Shown piece by piece: positions 38,471-50,664 of a stretch of DNA of 64,000 nt. The DNA is from Cardinalis cardinalis (lineage: Eukaryota > Chordata > Aves > Passeriformes > Cardinalidae). The first letter of the stretch is position 1; the number at the start of each line of letters is the position of its first letter. The stretch lies in assembly GCA_014549065.1 (NCBI GenBank), contig JACDOX010000117.1:1712369-1776368 (forward strand), written 5' to 3'. Below the pieces are notes generated by a model. The model saw only the letters and a list, made by a program, of their open reading frames with translations, ran no database searches and was not told where the DNA came from. A program made the position numbers and the translations under genes.

Positions 38471-41079
38471 AGACAATATACATAAATATCGTTTTACTAT
38501 CCCCACCAGCNAAATGTTAAGAGCTATCTGCATCAGCCAGGGTCCTGCAGCTCCCCCAGCCTGGCTGATGAGCCTGTAATGATCAACTCCTGACTCAGGA
38601 GAGGCTGGCAAGGAACAAAGCACCAGCTCCTCTTGTTCCCAATGATACAGTACATTAAATAGTCTCCTCATCCTTTCCCACTGCAGCNGTAGCCAAAAGG
38701 GCAGTTTGGACTGAAAGTGGGAGAGAATGGCTGCACGAGGGACTGAAAAGTGATCTGAGACATAAGAAGTTTGGGGACAGTCATTGCCTCAAGTCCTGAA
38801 AACCTTCAAAGCTTGCTTGCTTTTTCTACACCAATTAGTTCCAGCAACTCCAGTGAGCCCACAAGGACAAAGCTTGGTGCCTGTCTGTGGCTGTGCTGGA
38901 TGAGGGCTTGTATTTTGCATCCAAAATCTTGTCTTTCACTTCGCCCCCTCCTATTTTGAACTCTCACACAACAAAACCAAGTCCTTGTCTCTCAGCCCTT
39001 TGTTTCTGTTCAGCTGCTAGTGCTGGCTCTGAAGCCTCTTCCCCATATGCTGGCCTTTCTGCACACAGTTGTTCACCTGCTCTCATCCCTAGTGAAATAC
39101 CTACAAGCCAAGCAGCCCTAACTCTAGTGAATAAATCAAAGTTCAGACAGCAAGATCAAAAGCTAAGCCAAGAGGTTGAGCTAAGCTAACCTAATATATG
39201 CATTTAAAACATGTATCAGATGCAGGTTCCAGGTCTCTGCTGTGACCAGCACTGGCTTCAGCATGGCTTTGTTGATGTTGGTGGCAGGCAGTGCCATATG
39301 GCACAGTGCTGAGCCTAATGTGCTAGGTGAACTCAAGCAGCTTTGCAGACAAACCCAGAAACAGGCCTGCCACACACAAAACCTGCCCCATTGCTTCGTT
39401 TTGTTGCTCACCATGTGCTAATGGAAGTTCAGAAATGAAGAAGGGATTAAAATACTGACACGACAGAGATTGTAAAAGAAAAAGGTCAGATTTTCTCATC
39501 ACTTTTATTCCCCAGAGGTCTGGGATGGCAGGACTCCCTCTCCCTCATGTGAGGCAGCACAGCTGGCAGTGCTCAGACCTGAGAGGACCTGAGGGATGCT
39601 CCAACACCAGCACTGATGCTGCCACCTCAATTTCTGCTTGCACCACCCTTCGTGCACCCACAGACACCCCTTTTGTTAGCAGGGTGACTCAGTGTGATAA
39701 GGAAGGTTGGAAGGCAGCTCTGATCACCACTGTCCTTCTGAGCAGCCCTCATTGCAAAGCGCTCCTCGCTGCCTTGCCCAGGCTGCAGCTCTCCTGCACA
39801 CATGGGTGGGATGCCCAGCAGGACAACAGCAGAGGCATCCAGAGGGACCTGGGTTTATACAGGATGGAGAAGCACCAGGGAGCACGGGCCAGAGGNACCT
39901 CAGCTGCTCAGCCTATGTTCACCCCAGAGCCAGAGGTTTAAATAGCTCCTGTAGCAGCAGAATGGAAACAGCGCTGAATACAAGCACTCTGAGAAGAAAA
40001 GGTTCACAGGTACTGCAGGCATGGTTTTGTTAACAAAACCAGCTGTTATTGAGGAAGCCTTAAGGTCTTCCCACTCTGGAGCTGGTCCTTGAGAATTTAT
40101 GGATTTTTTAAATGATGACACAGAGTAGTTTNGTGAAAATAAACACACTGATTTATTGATTGAGAGAAGAGTTAAACATGCATAGAAAAGATGAGGTTGC
40201 ANTGAAGAAGGAACACAAAATTCTGAAGTTTGATTGATCCTGATTGGAAATATTGTGCTCTTATACCACAAGGACAGTTTGCAGAGGAAACTCACTTTCT
40301 TCCTCTGGATTTCCACGATTGTCTTGAGAAGCAGAGAACAACCAACCTTCCACCCAAAAATTTATTCCATCCATAAAACCTGCTCTCAGCAATTCTCAGC
40401 ATCTCACATTTTTTACCATAGCACCACACAGTATTTTGGGACATTATGAATGGCTTATGTATAAAATTAGAGAACTTAAAGTAATTTTGAATATTATTTT
40501 ACCAAAACAGAGCTGTCTCTAGATAGAGAACTCCTTGATCACATTTTAGACTACATAACAATCTTGTATTCAGATAAAGAAAGAGCATAAAAAGTTATGG
40601 ACATCAATCTTTTTTTATTAACAGGTACTCCCTTTATTTTAAGACTGCAAGGAGCCAAGTAAATAGTCAAAATTACTGTATACACTAAAATTAATTAAGG
40701 CTTTTTTTCCCCATCACCATTTTTTCCCAGCTTACTCTAAGACATCTCCATCCATTTCTTGTTTTGCTCAGGGATGCACACAATATTTAAGTGCTAAGAA
40801 CTACCATTACAAGTATCTAATTCCAGAATGAACAAGAATTGTCATTACTAAACAGTTCACTTTTAAACCAGAACAATAAAACTGTTAAGTATCAAGAAGC
40901 TTGTGCCTCAAAAATATTATGAGGAGAAATGGTCATTACTGTAATAAACAGTCACTCATTCTTGTTTGTATTGATTCTAGAATAAGAATTCACTCCAGAC
41001 ATTTGCTAATTAGAAGCAAATCAACACAATCCTCACTACTATTACCACAGTTATACTGTTTTTTGAGGTTTTTTCCCCC
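38471..41079. other. Intergenic DNA downstream of MTHFS
   Basis: Unique sequence up to the predicted MTHFS cleavage site. The piece 39520-39950 is GC-richer with chance frames. AT-rich sequence follows from 40440. No converging gene is visible. Confidence 0.75.
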
Positions 41080-41204
41080 CAAACACAAATAGAGTATTTT
41101 ATTGGTCCCAAAGTCATACATGACAATTAGAAAAAACCATGATTGATGGATATGACCCCTTTTTTGGCTGCTTGCTCTGGAGGTAGGTTGGTATCAAAAC
41201 ACTT
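41080..41204 (-). other. MTHFS: MTHFS 3' UTR (predicted short form)
   Basis: This is the sequence between the TGA stop and the predicted cleavage site downstream of the AATAAA. It is AT-rich and contains no further recognisable element. The end is inferred from the polyadenylation signal only, with no transcript evidence. Confidence 0.55.
41098..41103 (-). terminator. MTHFS: MTHFS polyadenylation signal AATAAA
   Basis: The minus strand reads AATAAA about 100 nt past the stop codon. It is followed within about 10-25 nt by a T/G-rich stretch of the form TTTGTGTTTGGGG, a good downstream element. This predicts cleavage near 41075-41085 and a 3' UTR of only about 120-130 nt. A second TTTATT on the plus strand near 40634 could serve as a distal site. 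The signal motif is seen; its use is inferred. Confidence 0.7.
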
Positions 41205-41428
41205 TCAGCAGTCTTCATAAAGGATTTCATCTATTGGAACATCATTTTCTGTCACAGGCACTGATTCACAAATCTGTTCTCTAAAAGCCAAAGCAATCGT
41301 GTAAGGCTTTCCACGGGGATGTTTCATACATCTTTCAAGATAGGTATCATAATATCCTTTCCCTCTTCCCAGTCTGTTGCCTTTTTTGTCAAACCCAAGG
41401 CCTGGCATGAAGATAAGGTCAAGACCTC
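41205..41428 (-). CDS. MTHFS: MTHFS exon 3 (last coding exon): ATP-binding motif and C terminus
   Basis: After a pyrimidine-rich tract and CAG acceptor (AG at 41430-41429) the exon finishes the split Gly codon and reads GLDLIFMP. The cyclo-ligase signature GLGFDKKGNRLGRGKGYYD follows at 41346-41402; its glycine/basic loop binds ATP phosphates in this family. The frame continues through KPYTIALAFREQICESVPV and ends in EILYEDC with a TGA at 41205-41207. The bird C terminus ends at Cys where human has a few more residues (EDSSTA). Exons 2 and 3 together give 162 residues; with exon 1 the protein would be about 201 residues against 203 in human. No frameshift, premature stop or N is present, so the gene looks functional. 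Confidence 0.97.
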
Positions 41429-44133
41429 CTGCAGAAAAATGAAATAAGCATTAGTGGATGCCCTGTGGATTTCCTGATGGCTTGACTACAACCACATAAC
41501 TTCAGACATTTGCAAGAACACAAGCTTTGTGTTTTGTAAAATGCTTCCCTTTCTTTGATCAGATGAAAAATACTTTGAATACTAAACCTGTAAATTTACA
41601 TTTTCATCTATCAATTGCATACTAGTTCAGCTGAAAAATAATTAGATCTTGAAAAGCTGGATGGAAAAAAAACCCCTGCATTTTGACAAATTTATTTTAT
41701 CATTTTAACCCCACACTTCCAAATACAAATTATTATGACTCTAAATCAGACAGAGACTGAACTCAGGGAAATTAAATGCAGAAGGAATCAGAAAATCAAA
41801 TTAACTTCAATATCAGACACAAAATAGAAAAGGAAAAAAAGGATGAAAAGATGCATAAGAGAGAGGGGAGACATCTTCTTGACANCACAGTAAGATGACA
41901 TGAACCTTCTCTTGACCTTCCAAAAGCAAAAATCCTTGAATACAATATATTCTAAAAGTGGTAATTTGCCCTCCTATACCAAGATGAAGATTTGAAGGCT
42001 TTTCCCTTCATGATGTCAGGCTCCTTTTGTCCCAAAGGATTTTCTTTCTCGGCCTCCAGCAATTTTCTTTGTTGTTCCAGCAGCACACACAGGCATTCTG
42101 CTTGCCTGCCCTAAATATCCTTCCCTTCCAGGATTCCTGTGAGATTGCACTTGATTGGAACTCAAATCAGNTAAAAAGCTGAAAGAAGAAGCACAAGCTG
42201 CTAATGACCTGGACTGGCTGGTGAAACTCCAACAGAAGGCCCCATCAANCAGCTCCAGATAAAAAGGCAAGAGCTCTTGCTTTGCTCCTGCTCTGTCAGG
42301 GGATGTGGACAGGCACCATGCCAGGGAGCCAGCTCCAATTTACACTTGGCTGCACACTTGTTTCAGGAGCTGATTCCCATCACTGAAACTGCCACGAGCA
42401 GTGACCACCAGGCACGGAGGCTGCTGCACATCCCTGTCACTTCTGCAAGGCTGGCACGTTCAGNGTGACAAGTCTTGCACAGGCATCCTCCAAACAAATG
42501 AGCTGGACTGGCCTGGTGCTGACTCCTGAACCCAGGAACATCCCATTTAGTCCTTTCACAAAACAAAGAAAGTCTTTTATTTCTTGCTGCTGTAGCAGAC
42601 AGACACTTAGTGAGAGAAGGGCAGGGAGTGGAAAAGCAGCACAGACTAAAAGACAGCTGACACGAGTCTGGAAAGAAAGAAAATACAGAGTCTCAGTCCA
42701 CTGCTTCTGCCTTCTTACAGGAACAGTGCTTAGCCTTGAGCAGCTTTTCTGTGACCAGACTCTGCTCCTGCACCAGAGCTTGGACCTGGTCAGGTATTTT
42801 TCTGCTTTTTCCATGTCCACACCTAATCCTTCCTGACATTTTGGGCTGAGCTGCTTTTAGTACATCTGAGGGATGATGCCCAGCACTNAAGGAGATGTGT
42901 GGAAGCATGTACTGGAAAAGCAAGGCAGAGTTTTTCTCTTTCGAGGGAATCCCACCTGAGATCACACATCAACTCCAAACTCTGCCTGGAAGAGCACGTT
43001 CATAGCTCACGTAACACCAACTCATCTACACACACCTCCCAGGCTCCTGGAGATTTCCTTCAACTCTTCNTTGTTAGAGAAGAGTCACTGACATGAACAA
43101 TCATCCATCATGATCTAATGTCTTAATTAGAACATTGATATAAAATATGCAAGGCAACACAGTGCAAAATGCTTAGAGAACATCAATCTTGCAAATCCAG
43201 CAAGAAGCACAGCTTTTCTAAGGAGGTCAGGGGAGTAATGGGAGAGAATCAGCCAANGCACAGACCACAGAATAATACTGGTTGGATTAAAAAGGAGTCA
43301 GGGTGTTTTACACACTGCAGTCAACTTTTGATTCAGAGGACAGTGAAATGAGTGAAATAGCAAACAGCAAACAAAGAGAAAAAGAGGCCCAAAGGCAGAA
43401 TTATGGTCTCCCTGAAAAGAGATGCCATTTTAATGGTACCACCATGCACATCATTTTGGACACACCACATCACATCCCCTCAGTTTGCTCTTGCCAATTG
43501 TCAGGCCTATGGACTAGGATCCAGCAACCAGCTCCCTGCTAGCAAGGTCAGGAGTNGATTCTGCCTCCCCAGGTTACTCCTACTCATCTTCTCCACAACC
43601 NGCCTCACTCACATCAGCCTTGTGGAGGTATTCAGGTGGCCCAGAAAGCAGTAAGCTCCAATCAGTCATGATGCACAGAACTAAACACACTCTGCCTCAC
43701 AGTCTGCTTCAGTGGTTTTCACTCCAGGTGCCTCTCAAGACAAAAAGCAGGAAACATTTGCAGTCTGCTGCTGGCAGGAAGAATGCACACAGGGACAAAT
43801 CTGCAGAGCAAAAAAGGTGCCATTTCTCCTTACATTTGTGTTAGAGACACGAAGAAGACAAGTCAGGGGAAACACTAGGGAAAGAGGGAAATGGCAAAAA
43901 CAGTGAAGGGAAGAAATACATTTTCTGTGGAGTTTTAACTGATGTCATCAGGCACCTCAAGTGAATTTAGATGTATNAAAGCACTGTTTTCCTCTGGGTT
44001 CTCTGAAGAAACAGAGACTCTTTTAACAAGCTGGCTCCTCTATAATCATGGGGGTTTTATGCTGAAGAACTCAAACAAGCTTATGAAAATCTCAATATGA
44101 AGAATTATGCTGTAAATACCGTAATAGTTACCC
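41429..44133 (-). other. MTHFS: MTHFS intron 2, segment next to exon 3
   Basis: Ordinary unique intronic sequence with isolated Ns. No repeat family or coding exon was recognised. Short open frames on either strand lack splice context, codon structure or familiar motifs. Confidence 0.8.
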
Positions 44134-44442
44134 TTATATTTTTCTTCTGTGGAGCACAGCAATACTGACTGCCTTGCTCTGATTCACAACATGTTCTCTG
44201 ATATTCATGCAACTCACTGCACAAGGTTTAAGTAAAATGTCTTTCAGGACTTTTGGTAGAAAAAATGACACAACTAACCCTGCACAAAGCCCAAGGGCAG
44301 CTCGAGCAGCATTAGTCCCAAACCCTGTATCAGGATCTAGAATGGATGGCACAGAGCTGCATGGACTAAACGTTTCCCTGACATGTAACTTGGGGAGGAA
44401 AAAAACCTCTTGTGGTTCTGTGGCAGTGTGGGGGAAGAGCTG
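44134..44442 (-). other. Unrecognised open frame in MTHFS intron 2
   Basis: A minus-strand frame is open from a TGA near 44443 to a TAA at about 44134. It has no ATG near its 5' side. Its most protein-like part reads SILDPDTGFGTNAARAAL, then a hydrophobic stretch (LGLCAGLVVSFFLPKVL) and a basic end (HRRKI). A CAG preceded by pyrimidines lies near its upstream end and could act as an acceptor. I do not recognise the family. It could be a chance frame, a fossil of a mobile element or an unannotated exon. The antisense strand is also open for 157 codons (44207-44680), which argues for compositional chance. Confidence 0.15.
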
Positions 44443-47400
44443 TCACAGGAAGAGAGGTGACACACAGATGAGACCAAGATTGCAGACACTTAAGATTGTT
44501 ATCAGCACTGAGGGTACATCAACAGGATGGCAGCTGAGGATAAGAACATGCCCCTTGTGGCATGGGGTCCTCATGCTCCCCAGCTCTCCCAGCCCTGCAG
44601 GACTGGTGTCTGCTACCCAGTTGTGTGGCTTGCTCTGTCCTCACATCCTNCAGCCCTTGGTCTTACAGCCCACTGTGTGAAATGGCATCCTTGTCCCTGA
44701 GAAGACAGAGCAGGTACTTGAAAATCAANCACCACACCAGGTGTTTTAGTGCCTCATCCAACATGTTAAGGGAAGCCTCACATTTGACATCTGCCCATCT
44801 CCTTGCCATGTCCACTGTCTTCCATGTGTCTGTAGACATTAACTGGTGGTTCTTGGATCCCCAAGGGTCCTGTNACCACTTGCCAGGAGCCCAGGAAAGC
44901 ACATCCACAGTCAAGAGAGTTTTGTTACAGGTGAGCCGTGCTTCTCATGGAAAACTTGCATGTGGTCTGCAAATTGCTGAAAACACTGTCTCAAGCAACA
45001 ACATTTTGCTCCAGCTTCTNTGTAGAGAATATCCATGGTTCTTGCACACTTTAAGCTACTGGGTATACCAGTAAGGTTGGTAATTATGATGACAGTCACC
45101 TACTACTCAGTGTATCTATGGCATAAGCTCTTGTGGCTACAGCTGCTCCAAATGTGTAGCACCATGCGTGAAATAATAACCCTGACTTATCTATCAGTGT
45201 GGGCACACAGCCATGCTGACACGGCCACACAGGCTTCATTTATACTGCTAAATGCAGCACAGCCAGAAAACAAATTGATTTACAGGATCACAGGTGGTCA
45301 ATACCTTAATTGTCAGCAGTGTCTGGCACTGCNGGACCAGGTGACACCCATGACTGCTCCAGGGGACAAGATGCCATGTGCAGTAAAGGAAGGATACAGG
45401 TCTGACTCCTCTACACAAAAGAAGAGAGGCCAAGTTCTGTGAAGTGTGGACAAGATGTATCTGTGCCACTTATCCCTGTATTGTTTGGCAGTGTAGATGC
45501 AGTCACAGCTTCTGAACCTGTCCTGTGGGTGTACAGGCACACTCTGTTTGCACTGACACCCTTACAATGAGGTAGACACACCTTATGTCACAGAGGAGTG
45601 AAATGATTGGCCCAAGGACTCAAGAAACGAAATGTGTGGCAAAACTATATTCAAGAAGCAGGTGTGCAAGCTGCACATGCCCTGACACAGCCAGCAGACC
45701 AAAGCATCAGCATCCCCTCTGAGTGTTTTAAATAAGAATACACGGTTTCGTTTCCTCTAGGCAGCCGCAGTGAACCTCAGTTTGGCAGTGCATTTCTCAT
45801 TACCTTTCATGATGGTATCAGGTTTGATTTGTTCCCCAGGGAAGGATTTTCTCCTTGCACCTCATTACCTCTCTTCTCCTTAATCTGATGTTCCTATTTG
45901 AAATGCCAGCCGGCATTTTCAGAAGTGTTCTTGACAATGGTTAATTATAGAAGGGTCCATCAAACTGCACAGATACAGGTCATGTAAAGACTGCTGGGGA
46001 CTTGTTCTGCCCTCAGAAGGAGCAGCCAGCATGGCCTCTCTCCTCCCAGCTTCGAAGGAGCTCCACCAGCCCGTTGTCACCCGCTGTGAGGGGTCACTCA
46101 TCTCCCCCTGCACAGCTTGACATTCCTAATGGAAGCTNAAACTGAAACACTCTGTCATCCCCACTTCTCATCCCTTGCTGCCACTTGCTTTGTGGGCACA
46201 GCAAAGCACCTGGGACCCATCAAAGTGGGAGCTAGGACTCTTTTGATCCTCTCCTGAAAAGCACTGACAGAGGATGGGGCAGAGGCTGAGCTGCAGCAGC
46301 TCCTGTGTGCCTGTGAAGAACAGCAACGCGCTCGCACGAACCGTGCTCATGCCGTCTGAGCCTACAAGAGGTCAACAGNGATCAGCTCCATGTCACTGCT
46401 GCTGCTCCTCACAGCAGCAGCTGTGCAGTTTGAGCTTCCCCTGAAGCACAGAAGTGTGTGCTTTGTTTACTCCATCACCACAAGGATGGCTGGATCCTCA
46501 CAATCTGGCACCCCCGGCAAGAATGAGTTTTCCAGTGGTTGGTTNTGTTCCACACACACCACCCCTCTCGTGCTTTGCTCAGATGTAAATGATTTCATAA
46601 GGTGCAGGAGCTGAAGAGCCAGNCCAAGAACAGCTTTCTGTTTAAAGGAAGGGACTGTTCATGTTGCTGTGCCACCATAAACAATGTCAGATCTGTGTAA
46701 AACCTCTGCTGAGCTCCTAAGTAATTGAAAGCTGTTGATTAGAAGGAATGAANATTTACTTTGGTCCTTTTCTGACCTAGCAAAGACCACAAAGGATGAA
46801 AAGGCAAACCCTGTTTCAGGAAAACCTTACTTTTCAGANTGAAGAGTGAAGTAACCATCTGCTGCCTCTGTATCTGCTACCCCAGCAGAGAAGAAAAAAA
46901 TAANTCCATCACTTGATCCCTAACATCTAAATATCAGTCTTGGTGACATGCAGGGTATGAGCCAATGGATTGGAATAACTCAGAAATTTCTAATTAATGA
47001 CAGAGTCATCACTGCAACTTTAATTACTGTCAGCATTAGCATAGTTAGGCCTTTTGGGTAGGTGTGTGCTTTCAACACATATTCTATAGGTCACAGATCA
47101 NCATCCTGTTCTGTATTTACACAGCACCTAACACTGTGGTCTGAGTTAATCACCAGATCTCGGGGAAAACAACTCCACAAAAGTATTTCACTTATGCTGC
47201 AGCAAAACAAATCCCTTCCCTTTTATGGTTTCTCCTAGAACATCCTGGGTGCCNCAGCACCACTCCTGAGGTTACCAACGCTTACTGTTTCCTTCCAGAT
47301 AAAAAGGTTTCTGCCCTTTGGAAAAAACCTGCCCTGGGTTTTGAGCACACCATCTCTGCTCTCACTTGTCTCTTGGTATAAGATCAAAAAGGGAAATGCC

Positions 47401-48184
47401 AGATCTGTTCACTACAGACCTGATCCAGACCCTGCTGAGGTGCATGGTTCCCAAAGGGCTGGGATTGCTTCCTGAGGAAACAAGAACTCTTTCCCCCAGA
47501 AACCCCTGGAGAAGACAGACACTGTTACATGCCCAAGGAGACAAAAACATTATCCTTTGCTGCAACTCATAAACATTTGAAAAAAACACACTAATCCAAA
47601 CCCAATGAGGTGCACATCCAGTAACTCAGAGGATTGCAGACATAAACAGCAACATTGCTTGCCTTGACCCAAGCTTGTCTGCTAAAATACAAATACAATC
47701 CCTTAAAAAGAAAGGAAACTTTTAACTGATAACTCTTATTTGCTTACATGATACACTGTCCGAAGCTCAGTGTGAATTCTCATCTCCTTGGAAACTCAAG
47801 TTCCAACATGAAGGACCACATCCTCAGTTGCTCCAAATTGACATTGCCCCATTGACCTCTCTCTGCACCCACCTTGGGAACTACATGAAAAATATCCTGT
47901 ATTACTGACATGAGTTTGAGAAGAATGAATTCTTTTCTCTTGTANATATGTGGGGTTGGTTGTTCATAAAACTCTCCTTGAGTTCTCATTTTGTAGCCTC
48001 CTTAAGGTCCCAGATACCTAACAGGACTAAAAGTTGTGTTTCATATTAGAGTAAAAAACCAGCTCATTTTGAACCGCAGTCAGTAGCTTTTCCTCCAGGT
48101 GTTTCCCCTGAGAGAACACCTTTAATTGTGCACTACCACATCAGCAGGACATACTGTTTTCCACCTATTCATAGACACCTGTTG
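44443..48184 (-). other. MTHFS: MTHFS intron 2, unique sequence
   Basis: No coding exon recognised. The part 44560-45540 has several medium open frames on both strands interrupted by stops, perhaps a decayed element, but I cannot name a family. A motif-rich stretch at 46960-47060 is listed separately. Confidence 0.7.
46960..47060. promoter_or_regulatory. Candidate conserved noncoding element in MTHFS intron 2
   Basis: The stretch contains CCAAT-like GCCAATGG, TCTAATTAATGACAG, a TGACAGAGTCATCA near-palindrome, and TTTAATTACTGTCAGC in about 100 bp without repeats. Paired homeodomain cores beside TGACAG (TALE-type) sites are typical of conserved enhancers. Conservation is inferred, not tested. 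Confidence 0.25.
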
Positions 48185-48331
48185 TCACAGAATCACAGCA
48201 TACTTTGAGTTGAAAGGGACCCACAAGGATTATTAAGCCCANCTCTTAAGTGAGCTGCCCACAAAGGGACTGAATGCACGACCTTGGCATCACAGCCACC
48301 ACACTCTGACCAACTGGGCTCATCTCAGGGT
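48185..48331 (-). mobile_element. tRNA-Ile-derived SINE with CR1-like tail (TguSINE1 type)
   Basis: On the minus strand the head reads like a tRNA-Ile: CCAGTTGGTCAGAGTGTGG matches the A-box region, GATGCCAAGGTCG the anticodon-arm side, and GTGCATTCAGTCC a decayed B box. The tail (CTTGTGGGTCCCTTTCAAC ... TGTGATTCTGTGA) is the 3' end shared with CR1 LINEs, which explains mobilisation by CR1 machinery. This head-tail combination is known from zebra finch as TguSINE1. The copy is full-length or nearly so but diverged in both polymerase III boxes. It is inserted in intron 2 in the same orientation as MTHFS. Confidence 0.8.
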
Positions 48332-50590
48332 GTTGCTTCAGAAGGAGCCAGAGGAGATACCCAGCACAGGAATCAAAAGTCAAAGTATCCAAATCTCACA
48401 GGCTCCATCCGCAGCTTCCTGCTATGGGACACACCATTAAGTCCTCAAAGTCTCAACTCCTCCAGGGAGAAAGGCTCTTAACACCAGGGGTAATTGCTTT
48501 ATTTTCATTCCTGNGTATGGGAATTGCAGGCAGCAGGAAGATTCTGTCTCCTTTTGTGTTCCAAAGAACATTTTGCACACCCATACCCCACCTTTTACAG
48601 CCAGACGGGTGCCAAGCAGACTATCTCCTCTGCAATCCTGGTGCCCCTACCACTGGCATGACACAGACAGCCTCTGTTATTACTTCAATAAAATATTTTG
48701 CAGAAAATAGAACCATCAGCAGAATCTACAAACAAGCACTGAACAACTCAGCGTTTATCTCTCTGCTCATCCATGTCAGTGCTTTGTGTCAGCATGAAAC
48801 ATTGGTCTTCACAGTTCACACTTGCCCTGCTGAACTACAGCATAATAAAATATTTATCTGCCTCCCTGAGAAGCTACATGATAGCCATCACTCATAAAGG
48901 TTTAAAACAACTGAGTGGCAGCCACTTGCCCGTTATTAAATCTCAAAAACACATAATAAAACTGCTTGATCAGCTCCTCTGCTACTGAGCTGTGCTCAAG
49001 TAAATACCTCTGATTTTGAATTAAACCAAAAGCTTGCAGGTTTAGTGCCAGTGCATCTGACAAGCTAAGTGCAGTGAACAACATCAGCTAAAGTTTGTCA
49101 GCCCTGCTCAAACCAACCCATCCTGCTCCACAGATAAATGTCCTTTATGTTTCACCAGAGAAGCTACTGTACAAGGCTAAGACTTGTGTTTCTGGCTGGT
49201 TTCACAATGTGGAAATGCTGTGTGAGGCTGTAACCATCACACTCATTTCCCCTGGGGTTTAATTTACAGTAAGATGGGGACTAGAGTCTCATTTTCAGAG
49301 CTCCACCTAAAAGAAAATCTGAAAAGTATTTTTCTTTTTCACTATTATTCATTGAGCCTGCATAAGCCCTGTAAATAAAACACGATCACTCAATGCCACC
49401 CACAAAATGTCTGGTTTTGCAAATTCAGAGTAAAGGAAAAAATAGCTTAGAACTTCCCAGTCATCAGTCTGTGAAAAATGACTTAATCTGTTTCTGATAT
49501 TCATATATGTGAGCACAGTCTGATTGGGAAAACATGGGCAATCAAAAATGTTTGGTTCCAAGGCTTGCACCTGGATTCTCCTGTGATTTTAAACCACCAA
49601 AATACTCTGAAACCAGATGTACCAAGGAGCAATTCCAAAGAGAGGAGAAATGGCATTAGAGCCACTTTACAGCACATCAACATATCTTTTTAAATCAGCA
49701 AATGCTGACTACAAATCTGCTTCTTTAGAGAAACTCACAAAGCATTGATGCTTGAACTGTTTATGTGGGAACACTGCTGCATCCTAAAATACAAGGATCT
49801 TTGTGTTTTTATGGGGATTTCTTTATGGTCTTATCAGCTACACTTCCATGGTGCTTGCCCGAGCATTCATTTGAATACTCCCACTGGATACACGTGCATG
49901 TCTTCACTCTTGGTGCTCTTTTGCATACTTCTGTCTGGGTATTTTTAAGTCAAAATAAGACAGAGGTGAATCATCTGGGGTTTTTTCAATACTTTATGCA
50001 TCACTACCAATATTTCCAATACCCTTTGACTCACTCAGCAGATAGCCTATCATAAAACACGCAGAATTACTCATGAAACATGAACAGGTGAGACAACAAC
50101 TTCCAAGTCAGTGGAAAACCTGGCTCCTGTAAGGAGTGCACCACTGGATGGGAATATCAGGCTGCCTACAGGCAGGGTTTATNGTACATGCAGAGTCAGC
50201 TGGCTGGGAGGTGATGGCACCTTCACAGTTGCTGTCAGATGTGTTAACACCACAACAGCTGAGAAATCCTGCTTCTTCCATCACAAGATTTTATTTTATC
50301 TTTTTAAGCTTGCACAGTTTAAAAATCCGGTTCTCCCTGGAATCCTATCCCTCCCTCACTTCAATCCCCAATTTTTATGGGAAATTAGGCNGGAGCATTT
50401 GCTCTCCTGTGTGTGTGAGAGCAATGGCTGGGCGAGATTTTAATTATAGGAAAGCAGCCGAAATGACACCAATGCTCCATGGTAAATGTATGGAATGCTG
50501 ACACCTGCCGGCAAAAGGCTTCATGTCACTCCTGGACAGGAATCTGCCCTCATCTACATCCCAAAATCTCATTCCCATCTCACATACACA

Positions 50591-50664
50591 ACAGCCAGCC
50601 CAAGCAGGGACTGCAGCATAACACCAAACAGCCAGCCCAAGCAGGGAGTGCAGCATGACACCAA
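50591..50664. repeat. Tandem duplication, 37-bp unit, two copies
   Basis: Two adjacent 37-bp copies start with ACAGCCAGCCCAAGCAGGGA and differ at only two positions, so the duplication is fairly recent. The unit is in intron 2 and has no recognised function. Confidence 0.9.

Noticed and set aside
1..41075. Exons of MINAR1, TMED3 or other neighbours known near MTHFS in human
   Set aside because: No frame in this stretch resembled these proteins or showed a plausible exon with splice sites. The neighbour most likely lies further left.
43264..43300. Possible CR1 3'-end fragment (CCACAGAATAATACTGGTTG)
   Set aside because: Only about 20-30 bp resemble CR1 and the next conserved CR1 words are missing.
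44560..45540. Possible decayed transposon or retroviral coding region in MTHFS intron 2
   Set aside because: Several medium frames exist on both strands, but I found no family motif, terminal repeats or target-site duplication, so I did not name it.
48240..48331. A functional tRNA-Ile gene
   Set aside because: The acceptor stem is not closed, both internal promoter boxes are diverged, and a CR1-like tail is attached, so this is a SINE head.
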